NCBI GenBank assembly: GCA_964564695.1
Contig: CAZMCC010000015.1
Span: 1-48,642 of the forward strand
Origin: CAZMCC01 sp964564695
GTDB lineage: Bacteria > Planctomycetota > Phycisphaerae > Phycisphaerales > UBA1924
DNA: 48,642 nucleotides
Reading direction: 5' to 3'
In this document: in pieces, positions 32,445-41,097 of the stretch
How positions within the stretch are numbered: position 1 is the stretch's first letter
Layout: each line of letters starts with the position of its first letter
Program-made: the position numbers and the translations under genes
Notes under the pieces: model-generated
The model's database searches: none
What the model saw: only the letters and a program-made list of their open reading frames with translations
What the model was told of the DNA's origin: nothing

Positions 32445-34223
32445 ATGTCGTCCGCACCAGAGCATTCCGCGGAGACCGGCGCGGGCGCCGGCGGAGGGGG
32501 CGGCGGCCCGCTGGGCGGCGCCGATCCGGGCGTGCTCGGCGTGATCGCGGAGCTGCAGGGCAAGCTCTCGGCGCTGGGCAAGGCGCACGAGGACAAGCTC
32601 AAGCGCGACCAGGCAGCCCTCACCGAACGCATCCAACAGGCAGGGGCCATCGAGCAGCAGCTCGCGGCCCAGCGGGCGAAGCTCGACGACGAGGCGGTGA
32701 AGCTGCGCGAGCGGATCGCGGCGGCGGACGCCGAGCAGGCCAAGGCACAGGAGCTCGCGGCGGCGGTCGAAGGGGCGAACAAGCAACTCGCACAGCGCGA
32801 GACCGGACTGGCTCAGCGCGAATCCGTCCTGACGCGGCGCGAGACCGAAGTCGGCGAGCGCGAGACGAAGCTGAAGGCCGCCGAGGTGCAGGCCAAGGAC
32901 CGCGATCGCAAGAGCCAGGAGGCGGCGGCCCGCAGCGCGGCGGCGCACGCCGAGGCGGCGAACGAGGCCGCGGCCCGGGCGTCCGAGGCGGTCGCGGCGA
33001 CCGAGCGAGCCGAAGCGGCCGAGGCCGAGCTTGAGCGGCTCCGGGCGGAGCTCGACGGCAGCGGACGCACGGTGAGCGAAGAGTCGCGGGCGCTCAAGGC
33101 ACAGCTCGAGGCGACGGCGGCCCGTGCCGACCAGGCATCGGCCCAGGCGGAGGCCGCGAAGGCCGAGGCCGCGAATCTCCGCGATCAGCTCGCGAACGCG
33201 AAGAGCGCAGCGGCGACGAGCCAGTCTGGCGATGAAGCGCTCCTGGCGAGTGCAGTGGAACTCGAGAGCAGGGTCGCGGGGCTGCACGAACAGGTCGCCA
33301 AGCGCGACCAGGCGATCGAACTGCTGCGGGACAAGCTGGCGGACGTGACGGCGCGGGCGGGCCAGTCTCAAGGCGACGGCGCGGACGACGGTCGCGGGCC
33401 TTCCAGCGCCGTGCGTCGCCGGCGCCTGAGCCGCTACCGCCAGCTCGTGCAGAACGAGGCCCGCAAGATCGTCGCGGCCAAGGACGTGTTGAGCAAGCGC
33501 CAGGCGGAGTGCGAGAGCGTGATCGCCCAGCGGGCCAAGCTCGTGCAGCAGGCCCAGGCGCTGGCGCACCGCGAGGCGAAAATGCACTCGCGCCGCTCGG
33601 TCGTGGAGGCCACGGCCGCGGTGTGCTTCGCGATGGGCGCGGTCCTGCTCGTGGCGGCATTGAGCTGGGGCGCGGTGTCGCAGATCTTCCCGGCGACGTA
33701 CATCGCGTCGTCGGTGGTCTCGGCGGAGTCCCGCGGCGGCGGGCGCGAGCCCGACCTGGCGGCGTGGCAGGCGTATCACGAGGCGCTCGTGAACGACCCG
33801 CGCCTGATGGAAGAAGGGGCCGAGCGGATGGCGCGGCGCGGGATCGAGAGCCTCGCGAAGGCCCCGGCCCTCACAGCGCGGCTCAAGACCGACCTCATGC
33901 TCACCAGCGACCACCCCGGCATGCTGCGGCTCGAACTGCGGGGCCAGGGCGCCGAGCGCACCGCCCGCGAGCTCGAGACCTTCGCGACGGCGCTGGTCGC
34001 CATGGCGAACGCGGCCCGCGAGAGCCGTGCCGACGGCGCGGGGACGGCCCAGACACAGCCCTCGACCTCGGGCAACGAGCCGGTCAAGGACGAGCGGTTC
34101 ATGTACACCGCGGGCTTCACCGCGGGCGGGACGGGTCTGGCGGCGATCATCGGGCTGCTCGCGTGGACGCAGCTGACGCGCGCGAAGCGCCGCTACGAAG
34201 CGGCGGGGATTCACGACGAATAG
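32445..34223 (+). CDS. Coiled-coil membrane protein with Wzz-like periplasmic segment
   Basis: 592 residues. After a Gly-rich N-terminus, residues about 35-340 are a long Ala/Glu/Arg/Gln-rich coiled coil (for example IQQAGAIEQQLAAQRAKLDD). A basic stretch precedes one helix (AVCFAMGAVLLVAALSWGAV). A periplasmic segment (AWQAYHEALVNDPRLMEEGA, GMLRLELRGQGAERTARELE) and a second helix (TAGGTGLAAIIGLLAWTQL) follow. The two-helix layout with a helical periplasmic part resembles polysaccharide chain-length determinants, but here the coiled coil is cytoplasmic and N-terminal. No kinase or glycan gene is adjacent. GAGGAG lies about 14 bases before the ATG. Function unknown; a structural or scaffolding role is inference. 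Confidence 0.75.
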   Translation: MSSAPEHSAETGAGAGGGGGGPLGGADPGVLGVIAELQGKLSALGKAHEDKLKRDQAALTERIQQAGAIEQQLAAQRAKLDDEAVKLRERIAAADAEQAKAQELAAAVEGANKQLAQRETGLAQRESVLTRRETEVGERETKLKAAEVQAKDRDRKSQEAAARSAAAHAEAANEAAARASEAVAATERAEAAEAELERLRAELDGSGRTVSEESRALKAQLEATAARADQASAQAEAAKAEAANLRDQLANAKSAAATSQSGDEALLASAVELESRVAGLHEQVAKRDQAIELLRDKLADVTARAGQSQGDGADDGRGPSSAVRRRRLSRYRQLVQNEARKIVAAKDVLSKRQAECESVIAQRAKLVQQAQALAHREAKMHSRRSVVEATAAVCFAMGAVLLVAALSWGAVSQIFPATYIASSVVSAESRGGGREPDLAAWQAYHEALVNDPRLMEEGAERMARRGIESLAKAPALTARLKTDLMLTSDHPGMLRLELRGQGAERTARELETFATALVAMANAARESRADGAGTAQTQPSTSGNEPVKDERFMYTAGFTAGGTGLAAIIGLLAWTQLTRAKRRYEAAGIHDE

Positions 34224-34266
34224 CGTGCATTTCGGTTCGATGCCCGCGCGGCGCGAGTGCGGGCGC

Positions 34267-34379
34267 GGGTGCCCGGGGTCGGGCGCTTCGCCAGACCCCG
34301 GCCGGTGAGGTTCGGCGGCGTCGGTTCGCGAGCGGCGACGAACCCGGGTCTGCCCAAAGCGGCCGACCCGGGGCACCCC
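34267..34379. repeat. 110-bp inverted-repeat element, copy 3 of 3 (inverted)
   Basis: Read on the minus strand it starts GGGTGCCCCGGGTCGGCCGC and ends CGACCCCGGGCACCC, matching copy 1 in both arms with a different centre. It lies between two convergent genes. Confidence 0.8.
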
Positions 34380-34383
34380 GCGC

Positions 34384-36336
34384 TCAGCCGCCGGGCTTGC
34401 TCTCGGCGGGCTTGGGGGCTTCGGCCGGCTTGCTTTCGGCGGGCTTGGGAGCCTCGGCTCCGGCAGGGGCCGCGGGGGCGTCGCCGGGCTTGGCCTCGGG
34501 CTTGGCCTCGGGCTTCTCTTCGGCCTTGCCCTCGGGCTTGGCGTCGGCCTTCAACTCGGTGGTGGTGATGGTCGCGCCGTCGAGCTTGACGCCGGCGGGG
34601 AGCTGGATCGAGCCGCCGGTCATCACCATCGTGCCACCCGCGGCGCTGTCGGCGCTGACGGCCACGGGCTTGGCCCCCCCACCACCGCCCGCGGGTTTGC
34701 CGCCCTTGCCGCCGGGGCCACCGGGGCCGCCGGGGCCGTGGCCTTCGAGGGAGACGATCTTGCCCTGGTCGTCGAGCTTGAGGCCGACGGCGGCGAGCTC
34801 CTTGGTGTCCCACGGCTTGTTGAGCACTTCGGCGGGCCGGGGCTGGCGGAGGATGACCTGCTCGTTCTCGGCGAGGCCGGTCTTGATCTCGGCGAACCGC
34901 TCGGAGCGGCGCCCGATGTCCACAGGGCGACGCACGAACTTGGCGCCCTGGGGCAGGTAGACGTACCGCATCGGGCCTTCGTTGAAGACGGCCTGGATGG
35001 GGACCGCGAGGGTGTCTTCGACACGCCCAAGACGCAGCTCGGCCTCGGCGCGCATGGACGGCTTGAGGTTGCAGGCCTCGATGCCCTCGAGATCGATCTT
35101 GACGGTGTACTCGCGCCGGTTGGGGTCGCGCCAGCCGCCGGACTCGGCGAGGACGCCGATGGAGGCGACGGTTCCCTGGAAGCTCTTGCCGCCGGCGGCT
35201 TCGACCTTGATGTTGGCAGGCATGCCTGGGCGGACGCGAGAGGCCATGCTCTCGGGGATCTGGACGCTGGCGACCATGAGGCTGGTATCGGGGAGGCTGA
35301 TGAGCAGCTCGTTGGGATAGGTCTTGCGCCCGATCTGGAGGGGGCCTTCGCCGCCGAACATGAATCCCTGGTTCATGCTCGTGGCGTAGACGACCAGGCC
35401 GTCGCTGGGGGCCTTGAGGGTGGTGTTCTCCATCTGCTCGAGGAGCTTCTTGAGGCGGTCCTCGCGGATGGCGAGCTGGCGCTTCTTGTTCTCGAGGTTG
35501 GAGCGGCTCGTGGCGAGCTGGGACTCGTTCTTGCGCTGGACGCGCTCGAGTGCGGCCTTGGCCTCATCGACGGCGGAGCGGTTCTGCTTCTCCGAACGCG
35601 GGTACTCGAACTCCTCGTAGACCTTGCTGGCGAGCTCGGCCTTTTTCAGCGCGTCGCCCGCCTCGATCGCGGCGAGGTCGTCCCGCTTCCATTCGTCCAA
35701 CGAGAGGAACTTCTCGTCCAGCAGCTTCTTCGACTGCTTCAACTTGTCGTCGAGCCGATCTTTCTCCCGAATCGCGCGGAGGAGGCCGAGGTTGTTCTCC
35801 TGGCGCTTCGACACCACCTCGCCCTCTTCCCACTTCTTGAGGTCGAGCTCGGCGAGGTCCAGCTTGAGCTTGGCCTCGCGGTTGGCGGAGTCGTTCTCGG
35901 AGATCTGGATCTCGAGGCCCTCGCGCGCGGCGATCTCGTCGGCCTTGGCGGTCTCGACCTGGAGCTGCTCCTGCTCGACCTGGCTCTTGATCTCGTCGGA
36001 CTGCAGGCGGATGAGGACGTCGCCCTTCTTGACCAGCTTGCCCTCATCCACGATCTCGACGATGGTCGACTGCTGCTCGAGCTTGTTGCGGATCTCGATC
36101 TGGTTCTTCGCCTGCAGCTCGCCCGCGGCGGTCGTGTTGATGTCGAACGTCGTCTTCATCGCCTTGCCGACCTCGAGCGTCGGCTGCGACGACGAGGTGG
36201 ACCCGGCGTCGGCCGGGCTGCCCCAGACCGTGTACGCCCCCCCCGCGAGGACGGCCACGCCGGCGGCGGCGATGAGGACCTTTACCAGCGCGCGGGCCGG
36301 GCGGGACTTGGCGGGACGGGCGTTGGGATGTGACAT
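34384..36336 (-). CDS. HlyD-type membrane-fusion (periplasmic adaptor) protein
   Basis: 650 residues from the ATG of MSHPNARPAKSRPA with CAGGAG upstream. A membrane helix (ALVKVLIAAAGVAVLAGGAY) is followed by a lipoyl-like half-motif (STIVEIVDEGKLVKKGDVLI), a very long coiled coil (about 110-320), the second half-motif (TLKAPSDGLVVYAT) and beta-barrel regions (GMPANIKVEAAGGKSFQGTV). The last 80 residues are low-complexity Ala/Lys/Pro/Glu repeats (KPEAKPEAKPGDAPAAPAGA), preceded by a Gly run. Such adaptors join an inner-membrane transporter to an outer-membrane channel; neither partner gene is adjacent. The coiled-coil hairpin is longer than in typical RND adaptors, which suggests an ABC-transporter or type I-like partner. 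Specificity unknown. Confidence 0.88.
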   Translation of the reverse strand: MSHPNARPAKSRPARALVKVLIAAAGVAVLAGGAYTVWGSPADAGSTSSSQPTLEVGKAMKTTFDINTTAAGELQAKNQIEIRNKLEQQSTIVEIVDEGKLVKKGDVLIRLQSDEIKSQVEQEQLQVETAKADEIAAREGLEIQISENDSANREAKLKLDLAELDLKKWEEGEVVSKRQENNLGLLRAIREKDRLDDKLKQSKKLLDEKFLSLDEWKRDDLAAIEAGDALKKAELASKVYEEFEYPRSEKQNRSAVDEAKAALERVQRKNESQLATSRSNLENKKRQLAIREDRLKKLLEQMENTTLKAPSDGLVVYATSMNQGFMFGGEGPLQIGRKTYPNELLISLPDTSLMVASVQIPESMASRVRPGMPANIKVEAAGGKSFQGTVASIGVLAESGGWRDPNRREYTVKIDLEGIEACNLKPSMRAEAELRLGRVEDTLAVPIQAVFNEGPMRYVYLPQGAKFVRRPVDIGRRSERFAEIKTGLAENEQVILRQPRPAEVLNKPWDTKELAAVGLKLDDQGKIVSLEGHGPGGPGGPGGKGGKPAGGGGGAKPVAVSADSAAGGTMVMTGGSIQLPAGVKLDGATITTTELKADAKPEGKAEEKPEAKPEAKPGDAPAAPAGAEAPKPAESKPAEAPKPAESKPGG

Positions 36337-36503
36337 AAGCGGAGACTCCTGGCGAGACTCTTTGGACGCGGGGTATAAGGAGATCCGGCAACCTTGAACC
36401 GTTTGGCGTCGGTAGGGATGCGGAAACCGATGGATGGCCAAGGGTTAGAGGCGGGTATCGTACGGGGCAACCGACAGGGGCACGGGGTCGAAAGGCGTGA
36501 ATC

Positions 36504-37259
36504 GTGTCCGGATCTCGGCTCACCAGTTTGGGGCGGGTACTGCTCGTGGTCGCCGCCCCCGCGGAAGGGCGGGCCGTGTTGGCGGCGTTGGGGGCGGACG
36601 AAGCCCTCGCCCAGCGGCCCTGGGAACGGCACGAGGTGGGGCCGGGCGTGGCCGTGGTGATGAGCGGGATCGGGAAGGTGAACGCCGCCGGGGCCGTGCT
36701 GCGGGCTGTGGACATGCGGACCGACGCGATGGTGCTGAGTGTCGGGGTGGCTGGGGCGCTGCCGGGCGCCGGGGGGCCGATCGGGATCGGGCGGGTGGTG
36801 TGCGCGACGCGGGCGGTGTATGCGGACGAGGGGCTGCTCGACAGCCGTGATTCGGTGGGCGTAGGCGGGTTCGTCGACTGCGGGGCGATGGGGTTCCCTC
36901 TGGCGGGAGAGGCGTCCCGCGGCGGGGCGTTCGAGGTGAGCGCCGAGGTCCGGGGGATGCTCGAGCCGGTGGCGGACCTGTCGGGACCCGTGGCGACGGT
37001 GTCGACATGCTCGGGAACTGACGACCTGGCCCGGCGGGTGGCCGACAGGACGGGAGCGGTTGCCGAGGCGATGGAGGGGGCGGCGATCGCCCATGTCCTC
37101 ACCAGGCTGTCGTTGCACACGGGGTCCGGTGTCCGCTTCGGCGAGCTGCGGGTGATCAGCAACACGACCGGAAACCGTGAGAACCAGACCTGGGACCTCA
37201 GGGGAGCGCTGGCACGGCTGGGGGGGGTTCTGGGACTGCTGGCGGGGCTGAGGCCCTGA
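36504..37259 (+). CDS. mqnB: Futalosine hydrolase
   Basis: 251 residues from a GTG with GAAAGG eight bases upstream. The nucleoside phosphorylase fold appears as LLVVAAPAEGRAVLAALGA, VMSGIGKVNAAGAVLRAVD and LSVGVAGALPGAGGPIGIG. EAMEGAAIAHVL gives the conserved Met-Glu-Gly nucleoside-binding motif, and ELRVISNTTGNRENQTWDLR is the MqnB-specific end. The enzyme removes hypoxanthine from futalosine in the alternative menaquinone pathway, so this organism probably makes menaquinone that way. No other mqn gene is in the window. MTA/SAH nucleosidase is the alternative, but the C-terminal motif argues for MqnB. Confidence 0.88.
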   Translation: MSGSRLTSLGRVLLVVAAPAEGRAVLAALGADEALAQRPWERHEVGPGVAVVMSGIGKVNAAGAVLRAVDMRTDAMVLSVGVAGALPGAGGPIGIGRVVCATRAVYADEGLLDSRDSVGVGGFVDCGAMGFPLAGEASRGGAFEVSAEVRGMLEPVADLSGPVATVSTCSGTDDLARRVADRTGAVAEAMEGAAIAHVLTRLSLHTGSGVRFGELRVISNTTGNRENQTWDLRGALARLGGVLGLLAGLRP

Positions 37260-37423
37260 ATTGTGCGGGGAGATGATCGGGTTATCCCGGGTCTGGCGCG
37301 TGGGGCGGAGGGGTCGTCCGATCGGGAGATCCGGGGGCTTGAGGAGCAGCGCCCGGGGCGTCGATGACGCCACAGGACCTTCGGCGGCGGCCCGGCCGTC
37401 TGAAGTGTCCTGCGAGGCGATGC

Positions 37424-38740
37424 ATGCGATTTGTTTCACCAGGTCGATGGGGACGGCTTCGCCTTCGTACCGGCACGGACCTTCCCGTGGCGATCGACTT
37501 CGGTGTCGGTTCGCTCAAGGTTCTGCGGCTGCAGGCGGGGGCGGGCGAGGCGGACCCGCCGAAACTCATGGCGGCGGGGGCCGTGGAGACGCCGGCGGAA
37601 CTCGTTGGCGACCATAACGCCCGGATCGATTTCCAGCTCGAACAGCTCCCCAAGCTCGCGGCGAGCCTGGGGCTCAAGAACATGCGGGCGGCGTGCTCGA
37701 TCCCCGCGACGCAGACGTTCTGCAAGCACATGCAGCTGGCGCGCGACGCCGACGGGACGCTCGAAGGTCCGGTCGCGATGTCGGTGGCGGCGGCGCTGCG
37801 GTGCATGCCCGATGCGCTGGTGTGCCGTCACGTCGAGGTCACCGGCTCGGCGGGCAAGGCGGAGGTCATCTGCCTGGGCGCGTCGCGGGAACTCGTTCGC
37901 AAGATCATGGCGGCGATGCGCTCGTCCCGGCTCGACCCGGTGGGCGTGCACCCCGAGGTGCTGGCGCTGATCCGCTCGTTTGACCACATCACGCGCCGGA
38001 CCGCGGACACGGAAGTGACGAGCCTGTATCTCGACCTGGGCTACGGCTCGAGCAAGGTGAGCGTGGCCCACGGGCGCGAGCTCGTGTTCGCCAAGCTCCT
38101 GCAGCTCGGCGGGCGCCACCTCGACGGCGTCGTCGCGAACCAGATGAAGTGTGACCCGGTGGCGGCGCGGGCGGCGCGCCTGGCCGCGGTGGATGTTGTG
38201 CCCAAGTCGGCCGGAGCGCCCGCGCCCAGCGCGGCGGGCGAAGCCGGCGGCGGGCTGGCGCTGCTGGCGGCCGGGATGAGCAAGGCCCACGGCGACACCA
38301 AGGCCCAGGCCGACGGCGGCGCCCGGGACGGCCCGGGCGCGATCGACGCCGCGGCGGTGCTGCTGGACCGGCGCAACGGGCTGCCGGCGCCGGGACTTGG
38401 CGGGCTCGGTCCGGACGGCGCGCCCCTCCACGGGCCGCGCGTCGACCTGTCCGAACCGCTCGAGACGCTGACGGACGAGATCGCGATGTGCCTGCGGTAT
38501 CACGAGTCGCTGTTCCCGGGGAAGCGCCCGGACCGCGTGGTGTTCACCGGGGGCGAGTCGCGTCACCGCGGGCTGTGCCAGCACGTGGCGAAGGTGTTGC
38601 GGCTCAATGCACAGCTCGCCGATCCGCTGGCGCGGCTCGGGCGCGACAGCGCGGCGGTGACGCTGGGCGTGGACCTGTCGGGGCCGCAGCCGGGATGGGC
38701 GGTGGCGCTGGGAGTGGCGCTGGCGCCGACGGACCTTTAG
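37424..38740 (+). CDS. pilM: Type IV pilus assembly protein PilM
   Basis: 438 residues from the ATG of MRFVSPGRWGRL, preceded by GCGAGG. Actin-like ATPase fold: phosphate-1 motif VAIDFGVGSLKVLRLQAG, phosphate-2 region TSLYLDLGYGSSKVSVAHG, and VVFTGGESRHRGLCQHVAK near the end. PilM is a cytoplasmic protein that binds the N-terminal tail of PilN and links the inner-membrane alignment complex to the ATPase. An Ala/Gly-rich insertion (about 265-320) is unusual. It is the first gene of a pilM-N-O-P-B cluster. Confidence 0.88.
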   Translation: MRFVSPGRWGRLRLRTGTDLPVAIDFGVGSLKVLRLQAGAGEADPPKLMAAGAVETPAELVGDHNARIDFQLEQLPKLAASLGLKNMRAACSIPATQTFCKHMQLARDADGTLEGPVAMSVAAALRCMPDALVCRHVEVTGSAGKAEVICLGASRELVRKIMAAMRSSRLDPVGVHPEVLALIRSFDHITRRTADTEVTSLYLDLGYGSSKVSVAHGRELVFAKLLQLGGRHLDGVVANQMKCDPVAARAARLAAVDVVPKSAGAPAPSAAGEAGGGLALLAAGMSKAHGDTKAQADGGARDGPGAIDAAAVLLDRRNGLPAPGLGGLGPDGAPLHGPRVDLSEPLETLTDEIAMCLRYHESLFPGKRPDRVVFTGGESRHRGLCQHVAKVLRLNAQLADPLARLGRDSAAVTLGVDLSGPQPGWAVALGVALAPTDL

Positions 38741-38825
38741 GAAGGGACCAGGGGCCGGGGACCAGGGACTAGGGGGGGCGGGAACGGAATGCCTACGTAC
38801 GCGGCACGGCCGCGGGGAGTCAGGG

Positions 38826-39758
38826 ATGAGCGGGCTGAATCTGGGATCGCTGAAGCCGGGTGGAGGGGGCGGCTCCGGGCAGAACAAGCCCGCGGGGAGC
38901 TTCCTTCCCGAGGACTATGTGCGTGACCGGCGGGAGCGCCGCTCGAACATCCTCGCGGCGCTGATGTTCGGCGTGGTGATGTGCCTGGTGATCTCGGCGT
39001 TCTTCGTGACGCAGCGTCAGTGGACGAGCGTGATGAGCCAGCAGGAGATCATCAACCGCGACTACGCGACCGAGGCGCAGAAGATCGAGCAGCTCAAGAT
39101 GCTCGAGCAGCAGAAGGTGGAGATGCTCACCAAGGCGGAGATCACTTCGGCGCTGCTGGAGCGCGTGCCGCGGTCGGTGCTGCTGGCCGAACTCATCAAC
39201 AGGATGCCCGAGCAGCTGACGCTGACGGAGTTCAAGCTCGACGGCAAGCGGGTGGTCGTGGCGCCGCCCAAGGCGGACGCCAAGGACGCGAAGGTGAAGG
39301 GGCGTCCCGCGACCGCCGACGCCAGGAACGGCGCGGCGCCCGACAAGAAGGAAGACGACGAGAAGCCCAGGGTCATGCCTCCGAAGTTCGAGTTCAAGGT
39401 CGAGCTCGTGGGCCTGGCGGCCAACGACGAAGAGGTCGCGGACTATCACGCGTCGCTCAAGGACTGCCCGCTGCTGTCGAACGTCGACCTGATCTCGTCG
39501 GTCGAAACGGTGGTGGACGAAGTGGGCCGGCGCAAGTTCCGCATCGAAGCGGACCTGCGCACCGACGTCGACGCGCGGAACATCCATCCGCTGCAGATCC
39601 CGCGCGCCATGGCCGGCGCCGTCAAGGCCGGCGACGCGACGACGCCCGGCTGGGCGAAGCACGCGGGCTTCGTGGGCGACAGGCCCCGTCGCACGGGCGA
39701 CGAGCGCGCGACGGCCGGCAACTCGCTCGACCCGACCCGTCCGCGGGAGGAGAAGTAA
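38826..39758 (+). CDS. pilN: PilN-like type IV pilus assembly protein
   Basis: 310 residues. A Gly-rich cytoplasmic N-terminus contains SFLPEDYVRDRRERR, equivalent to the PilM-binding motif of PilN (NLLP in others). One membrane helix (AALMFGVVMCLVISAFFV) is followed by a coiled coil (YATEAQKIEQLKMLEQQKVE) and a ferredoxin-like periplasmic domain (PEQLTLTEFKLDGKRVVV, FEFKVELVGLAANDEEVADY) interrupted by a Lys/Ala/Asp-rich loop. The C-terminal 60 residues are low complexity. It forms the inner-membrane complex with PilO. The short gap after pilM carries a GGGACCAGGG direct repeat only. Confidence 0.85.
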   Translation: MSGLNLGSLKPGGGGGSGQNKPAGSFLPEDYVRDRRERRSNILAALMFGVVMCLVISAFFVTQRQWTSVMSQQEIINRDYATEAQKIEQLKMLEQQKVEMLTKAEITSALLERVPRSVLLAELINRMPEQLTLTEFKLDGKRVVVAPPKADAKDAKVKGRPATADARNGAAPDKKEDDEKPRVMPPKFEFKVELVGLAANDEEVADYHASLKDCPLLSNVDLISSVETVVDEVGRRKFRIEADLRTDVDARNIHPLQIPRAMAGAVKAGDATTPGWAKHAGFVGDRPRRTGDERATAGNSLDPTRPREEK

Positions 39759-39760
39759 TC

Positions 39761-40306
39761 ATGATCGCAGGCGTGCGTGAGCTCATGTTCGTGGGCGTGC
39801 TGGCGGGGATCCCGGTGGCGAGCTATTTCGCGGTCTTCAAGCCGCAGAACACCCAGATCGAGAGCGCCAAGCAGGAGATCGAGCACAAGAAGTCGCTGCT
39901 CGGCAAGCTCCGCGAGGCGACGGCCCAGAGCGACGACCTCGCGGCGGCGAACTCGCAGGTGCGTGAAAGCATCGGCGCGATCGAGGCGAAGCTGCCCACG
40001 ACCAAGGAGATGGACAACATCCTCCGCCAGGTCGCGAGCATCGCCGAGAAGAACCGCCTGCGGATCCCGAACTTCAAGAAGGAAGACAAGGCCCTGGCCG
40101 CCGGGCTCGCGATGGAGCAGCCCATCGAGGTCGAGATCACCGGCAACTTCGACGGCTTCTACAGCTTTCTGCTCGAGCTCGAGCAGCTGCCGCGCATCAC
40201 CCGGCTGCAGGACGTCGAAATCTCGCGCAACGGCGAGGTCGACGGCGAGATGCGCGCGAAGCTCACGTTGAGCATCTACTACCAGGCGGAGGCGCAGACC
40301 CCATGA
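39761..40306 (+). CDS. pilO: PilO-like type IV pilus assembly protein
   Basis: 181 residues; begins two bases after the pilN stop, with GGGAGGAG upstream. A short N-terminus and membrane helix (LMFVGVLAGIPVASYFAVF), then a coiled coil (IESAKQEIEHKKSLLGKLRE) and a PilO ferredoxin-like domain (KLPTTKEMDNILRQVASIAE, VEITGNFDGFYSFLLELEQL, PRITRLQDVEISR). PilO pairs with PilN in the periplasm to position the secretin through PilP. Overlaps pilP by four bases (ATGA), showing translational coupling. Confidence 0.88.
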   Translation: MIAGVRELMFVGVLAGIPVASYFAVFKPQNTQIESAKQEIEHKKSLLGKLREATAQSDDLAAANSQVRESIGAIEAKLPTTKEMDNILRQVASIAEKNRLRIPNFKKEDKALAAGLAMEQPIEVEITGNFDGFYSFLLELEQLPRITRLQDVEISRNGEVDGEMRAKLTLSIYYQAEAQTP

Positions 40307-41058
40307 GCGGCACTCACGACGACGACAAGACGCTGACGAGCCTCGAGGAACCGGGATCGGACTCCTCGTCACCGCCCGAGGGCGCGGCCGACGTGCTCGG
40401 CTCGCCCGGCGTTGCCGGCGCGACCACCGCCCCCGTGCGACGCAAGAGGATGTCGCGCTCGACGCTGCTCATGGTCGTGACGGTCGCGATCTCGGGCGCG
40501 GCGATCGGCGGGATGCGGTACCTCGCCAGGGGCCCGCGTTCAAGTTCCGCCGCGGTCAGGATCGACTACGACATCGAGAAGGCCAAGGGCGGCGCCAACG
40601 ACCACAAGAAGGTGCTCGCCGAGCTCGCGACGACCCAGGCGGCCCAGGTGCCGCCCGAGCAGGTGCAGCGCAACCCGTTCATGATGGCCGGTGCGCTCGA
40701 GGAGATGGAGGTCGGCGGCCCGCCCACCGACGACACCCAGGCCCGCTCCGAGAAGGCGGCCAGGGCCGAGGCCGAGAAGGCCCGCAAGGAGGCCGAGGAT
40801 CGCCAGCGCAGCATCGAAACGGCGTTCAACGAGCTCAACCTGCACAGCGTGATGGGCGGTCCGACGCCGGTCGCGCGGATCAGCGGCCAGACGGTGAAGG
40901 TCGGGGACACCGTGGGGAACTACTTCAAGGTTCTCACGATCCAGGGACGCACCGTGACGCTGCAGGCCGACAGCCAGACGTTCACGCTGGGGATGCAGGC
41001 GGGCGCATCGGCGCCCGCGCCGGGAAAGCCCGCGCCCAGGCAAGGCAAGCCGCGCTAA
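40303..41058 (+). CDS. PilP/GspC-like assembly protein
   Basis: 251 residues. An acidic N-terminal tail, one membrane helix (STLLMVVTVAISGAAIGGM), a coiled segment rich in Glu/Lys/Arg (about 140-170), and a small C-terminal beta domain: ELNLHSVMGGPTPVARISGQ, VKVGDTVGNYFKVLTIQGRT, VTLQADSQTFTLGM. That last part is the homology-region fold shared by PilP and GspC, which touches the secretin. The position in the cluster supports the role. It is a membrane protein with a helix rather than the lipoprotein seen in proteobacterial PilP, closer to GspC. No secretin gene follows. Confidence 0.72.
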   Translation: MSGTHDDDKTLTSLEEPGSDSSSPPEGAADVLGSPGVAGATTAPVRRKRMSRSTLLMVVTVAISGAAIGGMRYLARGPRSSSAAVRIDYDIEKAKGGANDHKKVLAELATTQAAQVPPEQVQRNPFMMAGALEEMEVGGPPTDDTQARSEKAARAEAEKARKEAEDRQRSIETAFNELNLHSVMGGPTPVARISGQTVKVGDTVGNYFKVLTIQGRTVTLQADSQTFTLGMQAGASAPAPGKPAPRQGKPR

Positions 41059-41097
41059 GGAATTGGAACGAAGGGGATCGCGGCGCTTGAGCGCCGA

